Positions 8,788 to 16,403 of a stretch of 64,000 nucleotides of DNA are shown piece by piece. The notes under the pieces were generated by a model. It had not been told where the DNA came from, searched no databases, and saw only the letters and a list, made by a program, of their open reading frames with translations. Numbering within the stretch: the first letter of the stretch is position 1; each line of letters begins with the position of its first letter. The DNA is from Halomonas elongata (GTDB lineage: Bacteria; Pseudomonadota; Gammaproteobacteria; Pseudomonadales; Halomonadaceae). A program made the position numbers and the translations under genes. Location: assembly GCF_029081005.1 (NCBI RefSeq), contig NZ_JAJQTQ010000002.1, forward strand, positions 124,001-188,000. The letters are read 5' to 3'.

Positions 8788-8954
8788 CTAGTGTCCTGTT
8801 TCGGAGGTTCGTTGAAGAGGTGGCGAGCGCATTGGGTCGCCAGGCAAGGCGCCGCGACGAGGCATAGCAGCGCTATGGCGAGGAGTGGCAACACGGCATG
8901 GCGGCTCAAGGGGCCGCCAGAATTCTACAGTCAACCTCTGATACAGGACACTAG
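8788..8954. mobile_element. MITE-like element, 167 bp, with 12-bp perfect terminal inverted repeats
   Basis: CTAGTGTCCTGT at 8788-8799 is exactly complementary to ACAGGACACTAG at 8943-8954, and similarity continues inward (TCGGAGGTT against AACCTCTGA). The outermost CTAG on both sides could be a 4-bp target duplication; several IS5-family transposases use such YTAR targets. No coding capacity. It is probably mobilised in trans by a full-length IS elsewhere in the genome. Confidence 0.65.
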
Positions 8955-9020
8955 GCCGCGATTTCTTCGGCGCCGCCGTTGCGCTAGGGTGTGGCTTTTG
9001 TCTGTGGAGATGATGTCGCC

Positions 9021-9689
9021 ATGAGCGCACCCGACGAGTTGATCATCGAACCGGCCAACGGCAAGGTCGCCGATGCCTGCGTGTTCATCCTGCATGGCCT
9101 GGGCGCCGACGGCCACGACTTCGAGCCCCTGGTGCCGGCCCTGGCACTGCCTGCCGATGCCGGCGTGCGCTTCATTCTGCCCCATGCGCCGCGTCTGCCG
9201 GTGACCGTCAATGGCGGCATGGTGATGCCCGCCTGGTATGACATCACCGAAATGAGCCTGGACCGCAAGGTCGACGAGGCGCAGCTCAAGGCCTCGGCCG
9301 AACGCCTCCAGGGCTTGATTCAGGAGCAGATCGACCACGGCATCGCCCCCGAGCGTATCATCATCGCCGGCTTCTCCCAGGGGGGCGCCGTGGCCTATGA
9401 AGCTGCCTTGAGCTTCCCTCGACGCCTGGGCGGGTTGCTGGCCATGTCGACCTATCTCGCCACCGCCGACAGCCTCGAGTACGCCGAGGCCAACCGAGAC
9501 CTGCCCATCGAGGTGCATCACGGCAACGTCGACCCCGTGGTACCCGAGTCGCTGGGGCGTGCCGCCCACGACCGCCTGCAGAACATGGGCTACCCGATCG
9601 AGTATCGGCAATACCCCATGGCCCACGCCGTCTGCCCTCAACAGGTCGCCGATATCGGCCGCTGGTTGTCCGCCCGGCTCGGAGGGTGA
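9021..9689 (+). CDS. Alpha/beta hydrolase, phospholipase/carboxylesterase family
   Basis: A 222-residue cytosolic esterase. HGLGADGHDF at 25-34 forms the oxyanion region, and the nucleophile Ser119 lies in GFSQGGAVAYE. The acid and base are likely the Asp in GNVDPVV and the His in YPMAHAV near the C-terminus. The family hydrolyses short-chain carboxyl esters or acyl-thioesters. I use the ATG at 9021 (MSAPDELIIE); one at 8991 would add 10 unrelated residues. A MITE-like element sits just upstream. Confidence 0.9.
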   Translation: MSAPDELIIEPANGKVADACVFILHGLGADGHDFEPLVPALALPADAGVRFILPHAPRLPVTVNGGMVMPAWYDITEMSLDRKVDEAQLKASAERLQGLIQEQIDHGIAPERIIIAGFSQGGAVAYEAALSFPRRLGGLLAMSTYLATADSLEYAEANRDLPIEVHHGNVDPVVPESLGRAAHDRLQNMGYPIEYRQYPMAHAVCPQQVADIGRWLSARLGG

Positions 9690-9824
9690 GGGTGGACCGG
9701 TTGTTGGCGATCACCTCCCGGCCGGGTATGGTCCATGAAGGGTAGTGGTCGCTGCACGCCAGGGTTGGCATGCAGGGTCAGCGTGAGCTGGAAATTGGTG
9801 AAAACCGGCAAAGAGGAGACGCCC

Positions 9825-10043
9825 ATGGCGTTATCGGAAGATTTACGGTTACCCGTGGCCTGCCCGAATTGCGGCAGTCATCTGATGCGAGCCCCCGGCA
9901 CCAGGAATCCTGATGACAAGGTGCATTGTGCGTCCTGTCAGCGTTTCGTCTGCCTCTATCACGAGGCCTGCAAGGTATTGAGGCAGGGGCCGGGCAGCGA
10001 CAGCGAGGCGTTGATCGAGAAGGCGGTGAACCGCGGTGCCTGA
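9825..10043 (+). CDS. Small zinc-ribbon protein of unknown function
   Basis: 72 residues with a four-cysteine zinc-ribbon: CPNC at 13-16 and CASC at 35-38. The remainder is short and charged, ending in an amphipathic helix. GAGGAG lies upstream of the ATG at 9825. I do not recognise the family; a nucleic-acid or partner-protein adaptor role is only a guess from the fold. It is followed, after about 45 bp, by an IS3-family scar. Confidence 0.65.
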   Translation: MALSEDLRLPVACPNCGSHLMRAPGTRNPDDKVHCASCQRFVCLYHEACKVLRQGPGSDSEALIEKAVNRGA

Positions 10044-10089
10044 GGGCTCCCTCGGGTTTTCCTTGAAGATAATGAAGGACCGGCGACAT

Positions 10090-10201
10090 TGAACTGACCC
10101 CCCAATAGTTGGACGGTTCATTCAGCCGGCGCTCAAGGCCTGAGCCCTGTATTTTACGGGACTCAGGCCTTTTTAGTTTCAGCTCGATGGCCGTATCGCG
10201 C
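10090..10201 (-). pseudogene. IS3-family scar: transposase OrfB 3' end plus terminal repeat
   Basis: Reading leftward, the frame gives GLSPVKYRAQALSAG and a stop at 10122-10124, the typical C-terminus of an IS3/IS150-group OrfB. Just upstream AIELKLK continues the protein but one extra A shifts the frame. The IS end itself, TGAACTGACCCCCCAATAG, starts at 10090. Only about 110 bp remain. The scar begins directly at the phoH stop codon. Its internal GC-rich inverted repeat (10135-10170) may serve as a makeshift terminator. Confidence 0.75.
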
Positions 10202-11614
10202 TTAGAGCAGTTCCTCGCCGGCGAGAGCCAGGCGCGAGCGTTCGACGCTCATCAGGGTCACGTGGCCTGCGTGGGCCCAGTCTCGGAAGTGTTGCACCAC
10301 GGCGGCCATGCCGCAGGTGTTGGCGGTGAGATAGGGCGTATCGATCTGCCCCACGTTGCCCAGGCAGACGATCTTGGTGTTGCGTCCGGCGCGGGTGATC
10401 AGTGACTTGAGCTGTTTGGGCGTGAAGTTCTGGGCCTCGTCGATGATCAGGAAGGTGTCGTTGAGGGTTCGGCCACGCATGAACCCCGGGGCGCGGATCT
10501 GTACCCGAGAGCCGAGCAGCTGGCGGGTGGCTTCCTGGTTCCAGGTGGTGCTGCCGTCGTGCTCATCGCGCAGCAGGTTGTCCATGTTGTCGTGAAAGGC
10601 ACCCATCCAGGGTGACATCTTCTCTTCCTCTGTACCGGGCAGGTAACCAATGTCCTCGCTCATCGAGATGGGGGCCCGGGTGAAGACCACCCGCTCGAAG
10701 CGCTTGGTGTCCAGCGTCTGCTGGAAGGCGGCGGCGAGCGTCATGAAGGTCTTGCCGGTGCCGGCGCTGCCGGCGATGGTGACCAGGTCGATATCGTCGT
10801 CCATCAACAGGTTGAGCGTGAAGTTCTGGCGACTGTCGTGAGCGTGGACGCCCCATACGCTGGCGCCGTGACGATAGTCGGTGAGCAGCTCGAGCTGGGC
10901 GTGTCGAGGGCTCACCTCGCGCACCACGGCTTCGAAGCTGGCGCCGTTGTCGTTGTCCGACACCAGCATGCCCAGGTGCCAGTCTTCCGGTATCTCGCCG
11001 TTGAGGCGATAGACCACCCGGTCGTCCTCGCGGTCTACCTTGACGTCGGCACGCAGGCCTTCCCACAGGCCGCTGCCGTCGTGACCGGCGTCGGGATAGA
11101 TGCGGGCGCCGCCGATCATGGCGTCGCTGTCGTCGAAGGCGCGATCGGTGAGGTAATCCTCCACGGGCACGCCGAGTGCCGCCGCCTTGACCCTCAGGTT
11201 GATGTCCTTGGTCACCAGCACGACCGAGGCATCGGGGCGTTCGTCACGCAGCCGGCAGGTCTCGGTGAGCAAGCGATTGTCGGGGCTGTCCTCGAGCGGG
11301 TCGAGGGGCTTGAGGTCGTTGTAGCAGAGCAGGCGCAGGCGGCCTTCGGTGCCGGTGAGGCGGGGAATGGGAATGCCGTCGCGAATCTGGCCGATATCGA
11401 CGTTGGCGGTGAGGTCGGACAGGGTACGGCTGACTTGCCGGGCGGTGCGAGCGATCTCGCGGATGCCGTTCTTGTGCTTGTCGAGTTCCTCGAGCACGGT
11501 CATCGGGATCACCACTTCGTGCTCATCGAACTGGTAGAGGGCGGCGGGGTCGTGGATCAGGACATTGGTGTCCAGCACGTAAAGCCGGGTGGCTTTCTTG
11601 TCGATGCGTACCAT
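10202..11614 (-). CDS. phoH: PhoH family protein with N-terminal PIN domain
   Basis: 470 residues. The N-terminal part (about 10-150) is a PIN-type nuclease domain beginning LYVLDTNVLIHDP. The C-terminal part is a PhoH P-loop ATPase with Walker A GSAGTGKT at 282-289 and a Walker B-like LIIDEAQN near residue 390. PIN-PhoH fusions act as ATP-dependent RNA helicase/RNases in characterised relatives. No Pho box is evident upstream. The 283 bp before the start hold the nirD terminator and presumably the promoter. Its 3' end abuts an IS3 scar, so the native terminator may have been lost. Confidence 0.9.
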   Translation of the reverse strand: MVRIDKKATRLYVLDTNVLIHDPAALYQFDEHEVVIPMTVLEELDKHKNGIREIARTARQVSRTLSDLTANVDIGQIRDGIPIPRLTGTEGRLRLLCYNDLKPLDPLEDSPDNRLLTETCRLRDERPDASVVLVTKDINLRVKAAALGVPVEDYLTDRAFDDSDAMIGGARIYPDAGHDGSGLWEGLRADVKVDREDDRVVYRLNGEIPEDWHLGMLVSDNDNGASFEAVVREVSPRHAQLELLTDYRHGASVWGVHAHDSRQNFTLNLLMDDDIDLVTIAGSAGTGKTFMTLAAAFQQTLDTKRFERVVFTRAPISMSEDIGYLPGTEEEKMSPWMGAFHDNMDNLLRDEHDGSTTWNQEATRQLLGSRVQIRAPGFMRGRTLNDTFLIIDEAQNFTPKQLKSLITRAGRNTKIVCLGNVGQIDTPYLTANTCGMAAVVQHFRDWAHAGHVTLMSVERSRLALAGEELL

Positions 11615-11865
11615 CGCGCAGCTCTCCTGATTGTCACCGGATCGGCGTCACCATCATGACGCCTCGATGTCGACACTGTCAGCGCGAAATGTCAGGTCTG
11701 TGACAGGGCGCGACGTGTCTCCCTGATGGCGTGGCGTTTCCTCCTGTCGAATTGGACATTGAATGATGCCGAGGGTGCGATGTCGGCATTGTCGTCAGTG
11801 CTTTCTCAGCATGGACCATATCGTCAAGTCTGCAAGTAGACGAGCCTCACGGCCGCGTCAACGAA

Positions 11866-11893
11866 ACGGGCCCCGCCTGCCGGCGGGGCCCGT
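11866..11893 (-). terminator. Terminator of the nirBD operon
   Basis: A perfect 12-bp stem, ACGGGCCCCGCC (11866-11877) and GGCGGGGCCCGT (11882-11893), with a 4-nt loop. On the minus strand it lies 5 nt after the nirD stop and is followed by TTTCGTT. Confidence 0.8.
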
Positions 11894-11897
11894 GGTG

Positions 11898-12272
11898 TCA
11901 GCCTTGCACCATGACGCGTCCGTCGTGCAGGACGATCCGCCAGGTACGCAGTTTGACCTGCTCGTCTTCCACGCATTGTCCATCGCTCAACCTGAAATGC
12001 TGCTTGTAGAGCGGCGAGGCCACGACAGGCTCGCCCGCCACGTCGCCGACGATGCCCCGGGCGATGACATTGGCGCCGGAGAAGGGGTCGTGATGGTCGA
12101 TGGCATAGAGCGCCGGTTCGTGGCCGGGCAGGTAGAAGATCGCTATCTGGACGGGGCCATCGTCGGTCTCGAGCCGGGCGGCGATGCCGGAGTGGGCGAC
12201 CAGGTCCTCACTGGTGCACAGGGGCTGCCAGGTGTCGGGCATGGTCAGGTCTTCTGCGGTGGCGGTGGTCAT
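11898..12272 (-). CDS. nirD: Nitrite reductase (NADH) small subunit NirD
   Basis: 124 residues, full length for the small subunit of assimilatory NADH-nitrite reductase, which works with NirB to reduce nitrite to ammonium. It has the Rieske-like fold but no Cys/His ligand pairs, as is normal for NirD. Landmarks are IFYLPGHEPALYAIDHHDPF and SPLYKQHFRLSDGQC. It lies 55 bp downstream of nirB on the same strand and is closed by a strong terminator. An internal ATG at residue 11 is an alternative start. Confidence 0.92.
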   Translation of the reverse strand: MTTATAEDLTMPDTWQPLCTSEDLVAHSGIAARLETDDGPVQIAIFYLPGHEPALYAIDHHDPFSGANVIARGIVGDVAGEPVVASPLYKQHFRLSDGQCVEDEQVKLRTWRIVLHDGRVMVQG

Positions 12273-12327
12273 GGGAAAGTTCCTCTTGTTTAGCGTTCAC
12301 CAGGGAGCTTGATTGGGGCCATTTCCT

Positions 12328-14832
12328 TTATGCAGGCCTGAGTTGGCCGCGCTCCTCGGTCACGATAATGTCCGGATCCGGCCGCTCGTCGTTGACGAAG
12401 CTGCGGAAGCGCTTGAGCTTGTCGGGATCGGAGAGGACGCCGGCCCACTCGCACTCGTAGTTGTCGATCACCGTCTGCATCTGGCGCTCGAGCTCGTCGC
12501 CGAGTCCCAGGCTGTCGTCGATCACGACCTCCTTGAGATAGTCGAGCCCACCCTCCAGGTTCTCGCGCCACACCGAGGTGCGTTGCAGCCGGTCGGCGGT
12601 GCGCACGTAGAACATCAGGAAGCGGTCGATATAACGGATCAGGGTGTCGTCATCGAGATCGGTGGCGAACAGCTCGGCATGGCGAGGACGCATGCCGCCG
12701 TTGCCGCAGACGTAGAGATTCCAGCCGTGCTCGGTGGCGATCACACCGACATCCTTGCTCTGTGCCTCGGCGCACTCCCGGGTGCAGCCGGAGACGGCGA
12801 ACTTGAGCTTGTGCGGCGAGCGCAGCCCCTTGTAGCGATTCTCGAGATGGATCGCCATGCCCACGCTGTCCTGTACGCCGTAGCGGCACCAGGTGCTGCC
12901 GACGCAGGATTTCACCGTGCGGGTGGCCTTGCCGTAGGCATGGCCGGTCTCGAAGCCGGCCTCGATCAGCTCGGCCCAGATGTCGGGCAACTGTTCGAGA
13001 CGGGCGCCGAAGAGGTCGACGCGCTGGCCGCCGGTGATCTTGGTGTAGAGGCCATATTTCTCGCCGACCTCGCCCAGCACGCGCAGCCGGGTCGGGGTGA
13101 TCTCGCCGCCGGGAATGCGCGGCACCACCGAATAGGTGCCGTTCTTCTGCATGTTGGCCATGAAGGTGTCATTGGTGTCCTGCAAGGGCACGTGGGCGGC
13201 ATCGGTGATCGGCTCGTTGAAGCAGGAGGCCAGGATCGAGGCCACGGCCGGCTTGCAGATATCACAGCCCAGGCCATGGCCGTGTTTTTCGATCAGCTCG
13301 CCGAAGGTCTTGATCCCCTCGACCCGCACGATCGAATACAGCGCCTGGCGAGTATGGGCGAAGTGTTCGCAGATCGATTGATCGACCTCGACACCGCGCG
13401 CCTCCAGCTCGCTGTCGACCACGCTCTTGAGCAGTGCCGCACAGCCGCCGCACCCGGTACTCGCCCTGGTGGCGCCCTTGACCGCGCCGAGATCGTCGCA
13501 TCCGGCGTCGATGGCCTCGCAGATTGCGCCCTTGGTGACGTTATGGCAGGAACAGATCGAGGCCGTCTCGGGCAGGGCGTCGGGCCCCAGGGTCGGGGCG
13601 CCCTCGACGCCGGGCAGGATCAGCGAGGCCGGATCCTCCGGCAGTTCCAGGCCATTGGCGTAGTACTGCATCAGGGTGTCGTAGGTGGCGTTGTCGCCCA
13701 CCAGCATGGCGCCGAGCAGCTTCCTGCCATCGCTGGAGACGACCATCTTGCGGTATTCCTGCTTGAGCTGGTCGAAGTATCGGAACTGGCGGGCGCCCGG
13801 CGAGCGGTCGCCATGGGCGTCGCCGATGGCCCCGACGTCGACGCCGAGCAGCTTCAGCTTGGTGCTCATGTCGGCGCCTTCGAAGGTCAGGCCGCCGCCG
13901 CACAGGGTGTCGGCGGCGGCCTTGGCCATCTGGTAGCCCGGCGCCACCAGGCCGAAGATACTGCCTTGCCAGAGCGCGACCTCGCCGACGGCGAGAATCG
14001 CCGGATCACTGGTCAGGCAGCGGTCATCGATGACCACGCCGCCGCGTTCGCCCATCTCCAGGTCGGCATCGCGGGCCAGTTCGTCCCTCGGCCGGATGCC
14101 CGCCGAGAAGACGATCAGGTCGGTCTCCAGCAGTTTGTCGTCCTGGAAGACCATGCGGTGGCGGCCGGTGTCGCCATCCTCGATGTACTGGGTCGCCCGG
14201 TCGGTCAGGACCTGCACGCCCAGTGCCTCGATCTTCTCGCGCAGCAGCTCGCCGCCTTCGGTATCGACCTGCATCGGCATCAGGCGCGGGGCGAACTCCA
14301 CCACGGCGGTGTCCAGCTCGAGCCCGCGCAGGGCGTTGGCTGCTTCCAGGCCCAGCAGGCCGCCGCCGACCACCACCCCGGTGGTGGCCGAACGGGCCAC
14401 CTCACGGATGGCGTCGAGATCGTCCAGGGTACGGTAGACTAGGCAGCCGTCCCGGTCGCCGCCGGGGATCGGCGGCACGAAGGGGTAGGAGCCGGTGGCC
14501 AGGACCAGGCGATCGAAGGCATAACGCCCCCGGGGCGTGATCAGCTCGCGGGCGTCGCGGTCGATGGCGGTGACCGCCTCGTTCAGATGCAGTTCGATCC
14601 CGTGTGCCTCGTAGTAGTCGGCGGTCGAAAGCGCGAGGTCATCGGCGTCGCGACCACTGAAGTACTCGGAGAGGTGCACTCGGTCGTAGGCCAGGTGACG
14701 TTCTTCGCCGAACACGCGGATGCGGTAGTGCCGATGGGCGTCGCGTTCGACGAGTTGCTCGACGAGGTGATGGCCGACCATGCCGTTGCCGACGATGATC
14801 AGGTCCTGGGGAGCGGAGTTCGATGCCTTCAT
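12328..14832 (-). CDS. nirB: Nitrite reductase (NADH) large subunit NirB
   Basis: 834 residues, complete. The N-terminal FAD site is VGNGMVG (14-20) and the NAD-binding motif GGGLLGLEAA near 156. A BFD-type [2Fe-2S] cluster uses Cys427, 429, 461 and 464; a second BFD-like Cys pair is at 523/526. The sirohaem/[4Fe-4S] cysteines are 643, 649, 683 and 687 (CVGSTWC; SGCTREC). It reduces nitrite to ammonium with six electrons from NADH. Its start overlaps the stop of the preceding FAD oxidoreductase by 4 bp, indicating translational coupling. Transcription is expected to depend on NasT antitermination in the leader at 16165-16253. Confidence 0.96.
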   Translation of the reverse strand: MKASNSAPQDLIIVGNGMVGHHLVEQLVERDAHRHYRIRVFGEERHLAYDRVHLSEYFSGRDADDLALSTADYYEAHGIELHLNEAVTAIDRDARELITPRGRYAFDRLVLATGSYPFVPPIPGGDRDGCLVYRTLDDLDAIREVARSATTGVVVGGGLLGLEAANALRGLELDTAVVEFAPRLMPMQVDTEGGELLREKIEALGVQVLTDRATQYIEDGDTGRHRMVFQDDKLLETDLIVFSAGIRPRDELARDADLEMGERGGVVIDDRCLTSDPAILAVGEVALWQGSIFGLVAPGYQMAKAAADTLCGGGLTFEGADMSTKLKLLGVDVGAIGDAHGDRSPGARQFRYFDQLKQEYRKMVVSSDGRKLLGAMLVGDNATYDTLMQYYANGLELPEDPASLILPGVEGAPTLGPDALPETASICSCHNVTKGAICEAIDAGCDDLGAVKGATRASTGCGGCAALLKSVVDSELEARGVEVDQSICEHFAHTRQALYSIVRVEGIKTFGELIEKHGHGLGCDICKPAVASILASCFNEPITDAAHVPLQDTNDTFMANMQKNGTYSVVPRIPGGEITPTRLRVLGEVGEKYGLYTKITGGQRVDLFGARLEQLPDIWAELIEAGFETGHAYGKATRTVKSCVGSTWCRYGVQDSVGMAIHLENRYKGLRSPHKLKFAVSGCTRECAEAQSKDVGVIATEHGWNLYVCGNGGMRPRHAELFATDLDDDTLIRYIDRFLMFYVRTADRLQRTSVWRENLEGGLDYLKEVVIDDSLGLGDELERQMQTVIDNYECEWAGVLSDPDKLKRFRSFVNDERPDPDIIVTEERGQLRPA

Positions 14833-16151
14833 GCGGCCTCCTGGTCGATAGTGTCGGTGGCTGAGGTAGTGGCCGGGGCGGCGTCTGAGGCGTCGTCGAG
14901 CAGGGTCTCGGTATCGGCCTGGCCGAGCAGCAGTGCGCGACGCGCGGCGCCGAAGCGTGTGCCATCCCGGGACTGGTCGAACAGCCAGGGTCCCATGGCG
15001 GTATCGCCATAGAGCACGGCACTGTCGACACGGCCGTCACGCAGCAACAGGCGGCGATATTCGCCCTGCTCGGGATCGTGATAGGTGAGGACGTCGTGGT
15101 CCGGCGTCGCCTCGATGGGACCGAAGGCGTACAGCGACACGCCGCTGATCTTGAGCTTGGTGGCGGTCGGATGGTCCCGGTAGCCGGGCGTGTCCTCGCC
15201 GGTCAGCCGGGCGGCGAGCACCTCGACCTGCTGCCATATCGGTTCCACCAGTCCGAAGGTGCTCGACCCGAACTGGCAACACTCGCCCAGGGCATGGATG
15301 GCGGGATCCGAGGTGGTCAGCCGTTCGTCGACGCGAATGGCACGATCGCAGTCGAGGCCGGCGGCGCGGCCCGGTTCGACGTTGGGCGTGATGCCGGTGG
15401 CGATCACCACATGATCGGCGGCCAATCGGCTGCCGTCGGCGAGATGCACCGCGCACACCCGCCCATGACCGTTATCTTCCAGCTCGCTCAAGTGGCCGTC
15501 GGTGATGATCTCCAGGCCTCTCGCCTCGAGCTCGCCGCGCAGCAGTCCGGCAGCGGTGACGTCGAGCTGGCGGTTCATCAGACAAGTACTGCGCTGGATC
15601 ACCCGGACCCGCATGCCTCGCTTGCGGAGTCCCTCGGCGGCTTCCAGGCCGAGTAGGCCACCGCCGATCACCACGGCGCGCCCGCCGTGTCGAGTGGCCC
15701 GGGTCAGAGTCTCGGCGTCGCCCAGATCACGGAAGCCATGCACACCTTCGAGGGCTACGCCGGGGACCGGCGGCATTGCGGAACGCGAGCCGGTGGCCAG
15801 CACCAGGCGATCGTAGCCGAGGGTCGCGCCCCGGTCGGTGGTGACCCGGCGTGCATCGCGGTCGATGCTGGTGACGCGTTCGCCGAGCCGGGTCTCGATG
15901 TGCGTGTCGGTCGGGGTATACCCGGGCAATCGCAGGGCGTCGCGTTCCATCTCGCCGGCCAGCCAGGGCGACAGCAGAATACGGTTGTAGGCGGCGCTGG
16001 TTTCCTCGCCGATGACGGTGATTCGGCGCGGTGGTCGAGGCTTGCTGCACAGTGTCGCGACCAGGCGATGGGCGGCCATGCCGTTGCCGACGATCACCAG
16101 GTGATCGATGGGGGCCCGGTCGTCGGGGCGTGTGAGGGCATCGGGTCGCAT
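14829..16151 (-). CDS. FAD/NAD(P)-dependent oxidoreductase of the nitrate assimilation operon (NasB-like)
   Basis: 440 residues, homologous to the N-terminal half of NirB but without Fe-S or sirohaem parts. VGNGMAAHRLV near residue 20 binds FAD; GGGLLGLEAAEGLRKRG binds NAD(P)H. It is probably the electron-donating subunit that feeds NasA, since no other nitrate-reductase reductase is encoded here. The start at 16151 (MRPDALTRPD) has AGGAGG 7 nt upstream and lies just after an attenuator; a longer frame would run through that attenuator. Its stop overlaps the nirB start by 4 bp. Confidence 0.85.
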   Translation of the reverse strand: MRPDALTRPDDRAPIDHLVIVGNGMAAHRLVATLCSKPRPPRRITVIGEETSAAYNRILLSPWLAGEMERDALRLPGYTPTDTHIETRLGERVTSIDRDARRVTTDRGATLGYDRLVLATGSRSAMPPVPGVALEGVHGFRDLGDAETLTRATRHGGRAVVIGGGLLGLEAAEGLRKRGMRVRVIQRSTCLMNRQLDVTAAGLLRGELEARGLEIITDGHLSELEDNGHGRVCAVHLADGSRLAADHVVIATGITPNVEPGRAAGLDCDRAIRVDERLTTSDPAIHALGECCQFGSSTFGLVEPIWQQVEVLAARLTGEDTPGYRDHPTATKLKISGVSLYAFGPIEATPDHDVLTYHDPEQGEYRRLLLRDGRVDSAVLYGDTAMGPWLFDQSRDGTRFGAARRALLLGQADTETLLDDASDAAPATTSATDTIDQEAA

Positions 16152-16164
16152 ATCGCAACCTCCT

Positions 16165-16253
16165 GAAAACGCAAAAGACGTCCCTACGCTCCCGGCATCG
16201 GGGGCGCTGAGACGTCTTTGTCCGAAAGCATGAGGCGATCGCCGTTGACCGCC
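16165..16253 (-). promoter_or_regulatory. NasT (ANTAR)-type antitermination leader of the nirBD operon
   Basis: On the minus strand, hairpin P1 (16234-16253) has a 7-bp stem GGCGGTC/GATCGCC with hexaloop AACGGC. After 4 nt, P2 (16204-16229) has hexaloop AAAGAC. Both loops have A at position 1 and G at position 4, the ANTAR recognition rule. The 3' arm of P2 is part of the 5' arm of a terminator (AAAGACGTC at 16211-16219 pairing with 16174-16182, as GACGTCTTT) followed by TTTTGCGTTTT, so P2 and terminator exclude each other. Binding by NasT would hold P2 and allow readthrough into the oxidoreductase-nirB-nirD genes. Confidence 0.8.
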
Positions 16254-16304
16254 GGGGCCGGTGCGGGTCGGGACCCGCGTATCGGCGCTGTTCACCCGGA
16301 AAGG

Positions 16305-16320
16305 TTCAAGTTCTACGCCA
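16305..16320 (-). promoter_or_regulatory. Weak sigma-54-like promoter for the nirBD operon
   Basis: On the minus strand TGGCGTAGAACTTGAA has the -24 GG and a TTG at -12, but GA replaces the near-invariant GC. Initiation would fall about 40 nt before hairpin P1. Alternatively the leader is reached by readthrough from nasTS. Confidence 0.3.
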
Positions 16321-16403
16321 TCTTCATGGTGGATATTTAAAAATCAGTAAGTTACAGATCTTTTCGTGGGTCACGGTCTGCGCCATGTCCTGCTGCGTGC
16401 ACG

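Noticed and set aside
10135..10174. Hairpin plus T run that looks like a dedicated rho-independent terminator
   Set aside because: The stem is the coding sequence of the IS3 OrfB tail (palindromic in this family), and the T run is on the strand opposite to phoH transcription.
12313..14442. A 709-codon open frame antisense to nirB
   Set aside because: GC-rich third-position bias keeps antisense frames open; the sense frame is a complete NirB with all cofactor ligands, and the antisense product has no family character.
16263..16278. Stem GCGGGT/ACCCGC upstream of P1 as a third ANTAR hairpin
   Set aside because: Its loop is four bases and lacks the A1/G4 pattern.
16152..16295. N-terminal extension of the NasB-like oxidoreductase
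   Set aside because: The extension would translate the antitermination leader and terminator; an AGGAGG site marks the ATG at 16151.
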